From CAYJAD01 sp964372165 (lineage in GTDB: Bacteria > Desulfobacterota > Desulfovibrionia > Desulfovibrionales > Desulfovibrionaceae): a stretch of 9,347 nt of DNA. A program made the translations under genes and the position numbers. The notes under the pieces were generated by a model. The model saw nothing but the letters and a program-made list of their open reading frames with translations, did not search any database and was not told the DNA's origin. Positions 1 through 4,803 of this stretch are shown one piece after another (positions within the stretch are counted from its first letter, which is position 1; every line of letters starts with the position of its first letter). The stretch spans positions 1-9,347 of the forward strand of contig CAYJPT010000093.1 in NCBI GenBank assembly GCA_964372165.1, read 5' to 3'.

Positions 1-24
1 TTAGGGTATAAGTGAAATTTTATT

Positions 25-109
25 GCACTGTTAAGTGCGGGAGCAAGTCCGAGGCAACGTCCACCCCAAAAGGGTGTTTTCGTTAGGCGAAGTATGAGCC
101 TTACGAAAA
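25..109. other. GC-richer segment with three short stem-loops
   Basis: Three stems follow each other: GCACT-GTTA-AGTGC (25-38), CACCC-CAAAA-GGGTG (62-76), and a 12-pair stem with one mismatch, TTTTCGTTAGGC (77-88) with GCCTTACGAAAA (98-109). The stretch is richer in G and C than the AT-rich DNA next to it. It holds no convincing gene. It could be a structured RNA, the 3' part of a neighbouring transcript or an intergenic repeat; I cannot tell which, or the strand. Confidence 0.35.
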
Positions 110-132
110 TCGAGAGCAACGCGTGCCTTTAC

Positions 133-161
133 TTAAGTTGACAGTAGTGATGTCAACTTAA
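133..161. repeat. Perfect 11-bp inverted repeat with 7-base loop
   Basis: Arms TTAAGTTGACA (133-143) and TGTCAACTTAA (151-161) flank GTAGTGA. On the plus strand it is preceded by GTGCCTTT (123-130) and followed by AAATACTATAATT. It may end a transcript arriving from the left, backing up the 176-198 palindrome from the other side, or bind a regulator. There is no proper T run on either strand. Confidence 0.5.
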
Positions 162-175
162 AATACTATAATTGA

Positions 176-198
176 GTAATTTTACATTGTAAAATTAC
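176..198 (-). terminator. Palindrome after the last gene, possible terminator
   Basis: GTAATTTTACA (176-186) and TGTAAAATTAC (188-198) are perfect inverted arms around a single base. It starts 14 bases past the stop of the 107-residue gene on the minus strand. The stem is AT-rich and the following sequence (TCAATTATAGTATTTT) has only a short T run 12 bases on, so efficiency as an intrinsic terminator would be modest. It is best placed to end the cluster transcript. Confidence 0.4.
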
Positions 199-211
199 AT
201 CGCATCTTTTA

Positions 212-535
212 TTAAACTTTAATATTAAGTAAATTTCCAACTAAAGGAGCATTTGAGTTGCTTGGTTCATCATCGCCAGTATGATCTTGGCGCTTGCGCC
301 TCCTACTACCAAAATGTCCTTCGTTACGCCCATCCTGTTTGTTATTATCTGCAACTCTAGATTCATCACTATGTTCAATGGACTGAATTTGTTGTTTTTC
401 AAGTTTAGACATTTCATTGGCAATGGCACGTGACATGGCAAGGGCTGCTTGCGGACCTGTTGAGGCATCATGCGCAGCACGTCCAGTAAAACCAGTTTGA
501 GCATAAAGAACTGCTATAGTTGCATCTATTGTCAT
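212..535 (-). CDS. Hypothetical protein, last gene of flagellar cluster
   Basis: I do not recognise a named family. The 107-residue product has no signal peptide or membrane helix. Residues 1-45 look helical and Ala-rich (MTIDATIAVLYAQTGFTGRA, then ALAMSRAIANEMSKLEKQQI near 31-50). The middle is hydrophilic, with a basic block GSRRRKRQ at about 76-83, followed by an acidic, Asn/Pro-rich stretch. It ends with a short hydrophobic tail, GNLLNIKV. This layout (helix, charged disorder, short terminal motif) would suit a small adaptor or chaperone-like protein, but that is inference. ATG at 535 has GGAG seven bases upstream. It lies 146 bases after fliL on the same strand, with a possible sigma-28 promoter in the gap. 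The strong ribosome site, position and lack of a competing frame support a real gene. Confidence 0.72.
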   Translation of the reverse strand: MTIDATIAVLYAQTGFTGRAAHDASTGPQAALAMSRAIANEMSKLEKQQIQSIEHSDESRVADNNKQDGRNEGHFGSRRRKRQDHTGDDEPSNSNAPLVGNLLNIKV

Positions 536-622
536 AATACAGCTCCAAGGTTAAGGCTATTTTGTCATGTAATACTCCCTAGAACTTCAATTTATTTGGC
601 TATCAAAACAAAATTTAATTAT

Positions 623-650
623 CTATCGCAGATTTTTTACACAAAAATTA
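623..650 (-). promoter_or_regulatory. Candidate sigma-28 promoter for the terminal gene
   Basis: On the minus strand, TAATTTTT (650-643) resembles the sigma-28 -35 element TAAAGTTT at six of eight positions. After 12 bases comes TGCGATAG (630-623), which contains the CGATA core of the -10 element GCCGATAA. The usual spacing is 11, so it is one base long. It would place transcription start near 615, about 80 bases before the ATG at 535. A sigma-70 reading (GATAAT as -10) is also possible in this AT-rich stretch. Confidence 0.35.
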
Positions 651-681
651 TTAGCATTTATCAACATGAATTCAGCATTAA

Positions 682-1356
682 TTATTTACCCAAATAACTT
701 TCAAAGAGCATATCTTCTATCTTTCCGGCTACTAAATAACCACCAAAAATTGATGTTAAATCTTTTTTAATGGTTGCAACATTAGCTGGATCCACTAAAA
801 AGTGGTGCGGTTTATTAACCAAATAGTAAAACACAGCATCACGCAAAAGAGCCATTTTATTTTGTGCCTCAAGCATCAGTTGTTCATCTTTAGTTACAAC
901 GGCAAATTTGCATACCAAGAACACTTCACCTTGTTCATCATCAGTATATGGTACCCAAAAAGGCTCAAAAGATACAATATACTCATCGGGAAGTGGCGCA
1001 ATTTCTGGAACTTTTGGAACTTCAATTATCTCTGGTTCAATAGGCGGCGGCGGCGGTGTGCGCAAAAAGAACCACCAGCCCGCACCTCCACCTATTAGCA
1101 ATAATAGTAATATACTACCAATGATTATAATTTTTTTCTTTTTATTACCGCTTGGTTCGTCTTCAGCTGGTGCTTCATCGCCTTCTGAGATTGCTTCATC
1201 TTCAACGTCATCCTCAGACTCTTCGCTTTCTTCTTCTTTTTCGTCAAGAAAGTCAGCACCCTCTAAATCAAGGGCAACCTTTTCTTCAGCTTTTGAACTA
1301 ACTTCTACCTCAGTAGTGCCAGTTTCTTCTTGCGTTTTTTCTTGAACTTCAGACAC
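682..1356 (-). CDS. fliL: FliL-like basal-body protein with acidic N-terminus
   Basis: Single-pass inner-membrane protein of the FliL family, which surrounds the stators at the basal body and supports torque. The 224-residue product has a long acidic cytoplasmic N-terminus (about 1-70, dense in Glu and Asp around 36-67), then a KKKK anchor at 72-75 and one membrane helix at about 76-98. A run of five prolines at 101-105 opens a Pro/Glu/Ile linker, and a periplasmic domain covers about 125-224. The end of that domain has the FliL pattern: ALLRDAVFYYLV, then a helix and GYLVAGKIEDMLFESYLGK. The start is GTG at 1356 with GGGG five bases upstream; an in-frame TAA six codons upstream and the lack of an in-frame ATG there support it. 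The FliL assignment rests on topology, the C-terminal pattern and context; sequence similarity in this family is usually low. Confidence 0.8.
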   Translation of the reverse strand: MSEVQEKTQEETGTTEVEVSSKAEEKVALDLEGADFLDEKEEESEESEDDVEDEAISEGDEAPAEDEPSGNKKKKIIIIGSILLLLLIGGGAGWWFFLRTPPPPPIEPEIIEVPKVPEIAPLPDEYIVSFEPFWVPYTDDEQGEVFLVCKFAVVTKDEQLMLEAQNKMALLRDAVFYYLVNKPHHFLVDPANVATIKKDLTSIFGGYLVAGKIEDMLFESYLGK

Positions 1357-1411
1357 AAAAGCCCCACAAATTTAGACAACACTGAAAATTATATTTCCTA
1401 TGTTTTTCAAG

Positions 1412-1457
1412 CAATACTTTGCAAATACCAACTTAACATTTGCCAAGGCAAGTATTG
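1412..1457 (-). repeat. Nested inverted repeats between cheY and fliL
   Basis: An outer pair CAATACTT (1412-1419) and AAGTATTG (1450-1457) encloses sequence that includes half of a second palindrome, TTGCC-AA-GGCAA (1440-1451). The two structures overlap by two bases, so they are alternative rather than simultaneous in RNA. They occupy the middle of the 160-base cheY-fliL gap. I found no convincing sigma-54 or sigma-28 promoter there; TTGGCA (1451-1446) looks like a sigma-54 -24 box but lacks a GC at the right distance. Confidence 0.35.
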
Positions 1458-1516
1458 GGTACTTTCATATGTACACAAGTTTTTTTATAAAAATGTCTTA
1501 CTAACAAGACAATTAA

Positions 1517-1897
1517 CTATGGAAAAATCTTGTCAATTTTTTGCTTCATGGTGTCAGCCGTAAAAGGCTTAACAATATAATTTGAAACACCAGCTTGCAC
1601 AGCTTCTAAAATATTTTCTTGTTGTGCTTCTGCTGTAACCATTAAAAATGGAACTTTGGCAAATTGCTCACTGGCACGTACTTTACGCAAAAGTTCAATA
1701 CCTGTCATTTCAGGCATATTCCAGTCAGAAACAATAAAATCTATTTTATCACGATTAAGCACTTCCCATGCTGTGCTGCCGTCATCAGCCTCAACCACAT
1801 TATTAAAACCAAGTTGACGCAAAATATTACGTACAATACGGCGCATGGTTGAAAAATCATCCACTATCAAAACACGCATTTCGGTATCATATCCCAT
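1517..1897 (-). CDS. cheY: CheY-like single-domain response regulator
   Basis: A 126-residue receiver domain with no output domain, expected to bind the flagellar switch when phosphorylated. All key residues are visible: acidic pair D13-D14, phosphoacceptor D58 followed by W59 as in enterobacterial CheY, T88 with A89, Y107 and K110-P111. Numbering is one ahead of E. coli CheY (D57, T87, Y106, K109). The ATG at 1897 has AGGGGG five bases upstream; M7 is a poorer start. No CheA, CheZ or receptor gene lies nearby, so the partner kinase is encoded elsewhere. Location between fliA and fliL argues for a motor role rather than an unrelated two-component pathway. It could still be one of several CheY paralogues in the genome. 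Confidence 0.93.
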   Translation of the reverse strand: MGYDTEMRVLIVDDFSTMRRIVRNILRQLGFNNVVEADDGSTAWEVLNRDKIDFIVSDWNMPEMTGIELLRKVRASEQFAKVPFLMVTAEAQQENILEAVQAGVSNYIVKPFTADTMKQKIDKIFP

Positions 1898-1918
1898 AAC
1901 TACCCCCTGATGATAAAA

Positions 1919-2698
1919 TTATTGTTCTATTTCAGACTTATACTGATCAAAAAAAGCCTGACGTAATCTGCGCAAAGCCTGTGAATGTAATTGAGATACT
2001 CGCCCTTCGGTAATACCTAAAACTTCCGCTGTTTCACGCATATTAAGCTCATCACTGTAATAGAGTGATAATACCAGCTTTTCTCTCGGTGTCAATGTAT
2101 CAATAAGCGGTGCTACGCGCTCAATCATTTCACGCATGGCTGTAGCTTGATATGGTTCATCAGAAGACTTGCTGTCACCGCTTACCATATCTTGTACAGA
2201 ATCCAAAGACACCCATAGTTGGTTGTGTAAAGCCTCAAGCCCATTACGAACTTCTTGCAAGCTAAGACCTGTAATTTCTTGTATTTCTTCTTCAGTGGCT
2301 TGACGGCCGTGGCTATGTTCAATACTACGAATGGCACTATCAATTTGCCTTACACGTTGCCTTAGCGAACGTGGAAACCAATCTAATTTGCGTAGTTCAT
2401 CAAGCATTGCGCCACGAATACGATTTTCGGCATAAGAGTCAAAACGCACCCCAAGGTGAGATTGGAATTTACCAAGTGCCTCCATAAGCCCCAAAGTTCC
2501 AGCACTTATCATTTCACCAAGCTCTATATTCTTGGGTAATTTTGCCTTAATACGCAAAGCTAGGAAGCGTATTTTAGGTGCATAATGACGAACAATACTT
2601 TCCTGTTCAGCAGGCGAGAAATCGCACCAAGCGGTATGGCCTATTTCCATCTCTTCCCAAGGAGGAAGTCGATGATTTTTTGCTCTTACTTCACTCAT
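1919..2698 (-). CDS. fliA: Flagellar sigma factor 28 (FliA/WhiG family)
   Basis: Alternative sigma factor that directs RNA polymerase to late flagellar and chemotaxis promoters. Counted from the preferred ATG the product has 259 residues. Region 2 spans about 32-105, with IELGEMISAGTLGLMEAL at 58-75 and SYAENRIRGAMLDELRKLDW at 88-107. PRSLRQR, typical of FliA, follows at 109-115. Region 3 spans about 120-160. Region 4 spans about 200-248, with LTPREKLVLSLYY at 202-214 and a helix-turn-helix around ETAEVLGITEGRVSQLHSQALRRLR. I chose the ATG at 2698 because AAGGAAG (2704-2710) ends five bases upstream. A GTG two codons earlier (2704) lies inside that ribosome site and is unlikely. It sits 72 bases after flhG and 21 bases before cheY. 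No flgM anti-sigma gene is in the window. Confidence 0.95.
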   Translation of the reverse strand: MSEVRAKNHRLPPWEEMEIGHTAWCDFSPAEQESIVRHYAPKIRFLALRIKAKLPKNIELGEMISAGTLGLMEALGKFQSHLGVRFDSYAENRIRGAMLDELRKLDWFPRSLRQRVRQIDSAIRSIEHSHGRQATEEEIQEITGLSLQEVRNGLEALHNQLWVSLDSVQDMVSGDSKSSDEPYQATAMREMIERVAPLIDTLTPREKLVLSLYYSDELNMRETAEVLGITEGRVSQLHSQALRRLRQAFFDQYKSEIEQ

Positions 2699-2703
2699 AA
2701 GCA

Positions 2704-2710
2704 CTTCCTT
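2704..2710 (-). promoter_or_regulatory. Ribosome binding site that fixes the fliA start
   Basis: AAGGAAG on the minus strand ends five bases before the ATG at 2698. A GTG in the same frame at 2704 overlaps the end of this element, so it cannot use it. This is why fliA is annotated from the ATG. Confidence 0.75.
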
Positions 2711-2760
2711 ACTGCAACCATATATAACATATAATCGTCAAATAATTAAAAATATTTACT

Positions 2761-2779
2761 CAGCAAATTATTATTGCTG
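2761..2779 (-). repeat. Small hairpin over the flhG stop codon
   Basis: CAGCAA and TTGCTG pair perfectly around a seven-base loop that contains the flhG TAA stop on the minus strand. An AT-rich stretch with a T run (AGTAAATATTTTTAATT) follows. It might be a weak attenuator that lowers read-through into fliA, or an mRNA end-protecting structure. The six-pair stem is short for a terminator. Confidence 0.3.
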
Positions 2780-3586
2780 AAATAATAGATGCTTCCAGAA
2801 AAACTTTATATTACCATCAAGATGTTTTGGTACATTCCATTCAAGCATATTATCAGCCACTTTTTGTATAGCTTGAGCCGCCGGGCATTTATCATTATTA
2901 ACACAAATTGGTAGTTGATGCACAACAGAGTGACGCACTGTAATATCACGTGGTATAATTCCAACAAGATCCAATGAAACATTGCTTAAAAAATGTTCAC
3001 AAGCTTGGTGCAACCTTCCAAATACGTCTTTAGCAAAACGTATATCTTGCACCATATTTATAAGTATCTTAAAATGTTCAACTCCATGTGTTGTTTTAAG
3101 CACTTTAATTAAGGCATACGCATCTGTTAATGATGTTGGTTCAGGAGTTAAAACCACAAGGCGTTCTTGCACAGCAAGGTTAAAATACAGCACATTATCA
3201 TTTATACCAGCACCTGTATCCACGAGCATAAAATCAACCTCTTTTTCCAACACATCAACTGCTTCAAGAAGTTCCAATTTTTGCCCCGTATCTAATGAAA
3301 GCATTTCACTCATACCAGATGATGCCGGTAGAATAGAAAAACCATAGGGAGTTTCAAATAAAATATCTCGAATATCAGCACCTTCATGGAAAAGATGAAA
3401 GAGATTTTTTTGCGGTGTTAGCCCAAGAAGCACGTCAACATTAGCAAGGCCTAAGTCTGCATCCAAAAGCACAACACGCTTTCCACGTTTAGCAAGCTCC
3501 ACAGCCAGGTTAACTGACAAGTTAGTTTTGCCAACCCCACCCTTACCAGATGTTATGGAAACTACCAAAGGAGACGTATCACTCAT
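2771..3586 (-). CDS. flhG: Flagellar number regulator FlhG (MinD-like ATPase)
   Basis: MinD/ParA-type ATPase, the usual partner of FlhF in limiting flagellar number and position at the membrane. The 271-residue product has the deviant Walker A motif KGGVGKT at 15-21, the switch I region LLDADLGLAN at 40-49, and a Walker B-like strand ending in LVDTGAGI at 121-128. The C-terminus (GNIKFFWKHLLFQQ) is hydrophobic on one side with Lys and His, so it could be a membrane-targeting amphipathic helix; this is inference. The N-terminus before the P-loop is only about 14 residues and lacks the DQAxxLR motif through which many FlhG proteins stimulate FlhF. An in-frame TAG four codons upstream rules out a longer start. 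ATG at 3586 has AGGGAG five bases upstream. Being next to flhF favours FlhG over division-site MinD. Confidence 0.93.
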   Translation of the reverse strand: MSDTSPLVVSITSGKGGVGKTNLSVNLAVELAKRGKRVVLLDADLGLANVDVLLGLTPQKNLFHLFHEGADIRDILFETPYGFSILPASSGMSEMLSLDTGQKLELLEAVDVLEKEVDFMLVDTGAGINDNVLYFNLAVQERLVVLTPEPTSLTDAYALIKVLKTTHGVEHFKILINMVQDIRFAKDVFGRLHQACEHFLSNVSLDLVGIIPRDITVRHSVVHQLPICVNNDKCPAAQAIQKVADNMLEWNVPKHLDGNIKFFWKHLLFQQ

Positions 3587-3599
3587 AAAAACTCCCTAA

Positions 3600-4793
3600 C
3601 TACCGTATTTTATTATCCTGACCTGATGCGTCAGGTAATTGTCTTTTAAATATTAGTCGCCATAATAAAGGCTCAGTAGCTGGCACCAGTGTATCACGTA
3701 GTTCAGCACCAAAAGATAGTGCAGAAACTGGGATATTACACGCAGCTGCTGCATTAACTATTGTACCATAACTAACAGATTCATCAAGCTTACCCCACAC
3801 CAAGCTTGCTGCACCTTCTGGAGCATAACGATGCAAAAATGCTGTAACTTGCGCTCCGTCATAAGTAGGTGAAAGCACAATATGTGTTGCCATATCATTA
3901 CTTTGCTCAGCATCAATGCCAAGAGACGCTTTAGCCATAGCTAAGGTATCTTTAAGCCCCATTCCGGGCATATCAATAAAAATTTTATCCGCATGTGCAT
4001 TGGCAATTAAAGCCTTTTCCATACTAGATGCATCACGTGCCTCAGTATAAGAAAAGTCTGATAACTCTGCCCAGTGCCTTAAAATTAACCTACCATTGCC
4101 CCGTTGGCAATCAGCATTAATAAAGGCAATGCGCATATCCGGATTATGGGCACGTAACATTAAGCCCAAACGTAAAGCTGTAGTGGTTTTGCCAACACCA
4201 TATGGGCCGGCAAGACAATGTAAACGCTGTGGCCACTCATCAAAACTCCAAGGTTTAACCGGCACAAGCTCACTTAATGATTCAAGCACAGATGCCCCTG
4301 GGCTTATTAATAGACGCTTATAAAGTTCCAAAGCAACTACATCTGAAACACCTTCTCGTTGCAAATATTCCAAAGCCACACGTTGTCTTGGTGTCAATCG
4401 TTCTAATTGAATAGAGGGCTTCATTAATGCAAAAAGATGTTCTTTAACTTGCAGCCATTCTTTATGCCATTCACTCCAGCCTGGAGGGTTGGGTACAGAA
4501 GACGATGATGAACCAGCACTACCCAAGGTTTGTGCATTACTTAGTAAGTGATTTTGCGCTTGTAAAAGAGTGCTACTATTACTTGCACCTATACCACTAT
4601 TTTTTGTACTACCGGCAGATGTCATATTATTGGCATTTGCTGTGCGCTCTACGCCTGCTGTAACTTCATGCAGGCGCACTCCCCCTTTGCGAAAACTTCG
4701 GCTACTAAGAATAACGGCATCAGGGCCAAGTTCTTCTTTAATTTGCGAAAGTACCGCTTGGGTATTGGGTCCGGTAAATGTTTTTACATGCAT
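3600..4793 (-). CDS. flhF: Flagellar placement GTPase FlhF (SRP family)
   Basis: SRP-type GTPase that in other bacteria brings early flagellar parts to the assembly site. The 397-residue product has the FlhF N-terminal pattern (MHVKTFTGPN, then IKEELGPDAVILSSR at 18-32). A low-complexity Ser/Asn/Gly/Ala linker spans about 52-102, then comes a helical N domain at about 110-185. The G domain follows, with P-loop GPYGVGKTT at 196-204 and INADCQRGNG at 225-234. The G3 position reads DMPG (274-277) where SRP GTPases usually have DTAG, and the G4 position reads GKLDE (334-338) instead of TKLDE. The catalytic lysine and threonines of the P-loop are intact. Its ATG overlaps the flhA stop (TAATG), with GGGG eight to nine bases upstream inside flhA, so translational coupling is likely. 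flhG follows after 13 bases. Confidence 0.93.
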   Translation of the reverse strand: MHVKTFTGPNTQAVLSQIKEELGPDAVILSSRSFRKGGVRLHEVTAGVERTANANNMTSAGSTKNSGIGASNSSTLLQAQNHLLSNAQTLGSAGSSSSSVPNPPGWSEWHKEWLQVKEHLFALMKPSIQLERLTPRQRVALEYLQREGVSDVVALELYKRLLISPGASVLESLSELVPVKPWSFDEWPQRLHCLAGPYGVGKTTTALRLGLMLRAHNPDMRIAFINADCQRGNGRLILRHWAELSDFSYTEARDASSMEKALIANAHADKIFIDMPGMGLKDTLAMAKASLGIDAEQSNDMATHIVLSPTYDGAQVTAFLHRYAPEGAASLVWGKLDESVSYGTIVNAAAACNIPVSALSFGAELRDTLVPATEPLLWRLIFKRQLPDASGQDNKIR

Positions 4794-4803
4794 TAATCAA
4801 TCC
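4791..4803 (-). promoter_or_regulatory. flhA-flhF stop/start overlap with ribosome site
   Basis: On the minus strand the flhA stop and flhF start share one base (TAATG, 4795-4791). The flhF ribosome site GGGG (about 4806-4803) lies within the last codons of flhA. This arrangement usually couples translation of the downstream gene to the upstream one, tying FlhF supply to FlhA. Confidence 0.75.

Noticed and set aside
94..141. Plus-strand 15-codon frame (MSLTKIESNACLYLS)
   Set aside because: No ribosome site, very short, and it overlaps stem-loop arms; read as chance in structured noncoding DNA.
138..172. Plus-strand TTGACA (138-143) and TATAAT (167-172) as a promoter
   Set aside because: Spacing is 23 bases, too long for sigma-70, and TTGACA is part of the inverted repeat.
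241..504. Second minus-strand frame of 87 codons overlapping the small gene
   Set aside because: Nested within the 212-535 gene in another frame, with no comparable ribosome site; one frame only is likely, and 212-535 is longer with a good start.
908..1345. Long plus-strand open frame opposite fliL with a Ser-rich product
   Set aside because: The Ser/Thr richness mirrors the Glu/Asp codons of the acidic fliL region on the other strand, and the FliL pattern and ribosome site support the minus-strand gene.
1430..1451. Sigma-54 site at TTGGCA in the cheY-fliL gap
   Set aside because: The required GC dinucleotide ten bases after GG is absent.
2771..3586. Division-site MinD instead of FlhG
   Set aside because: Directly follows flhF in a flagellar cluster, with no minC or minE near; FlhG is the simpler reading.
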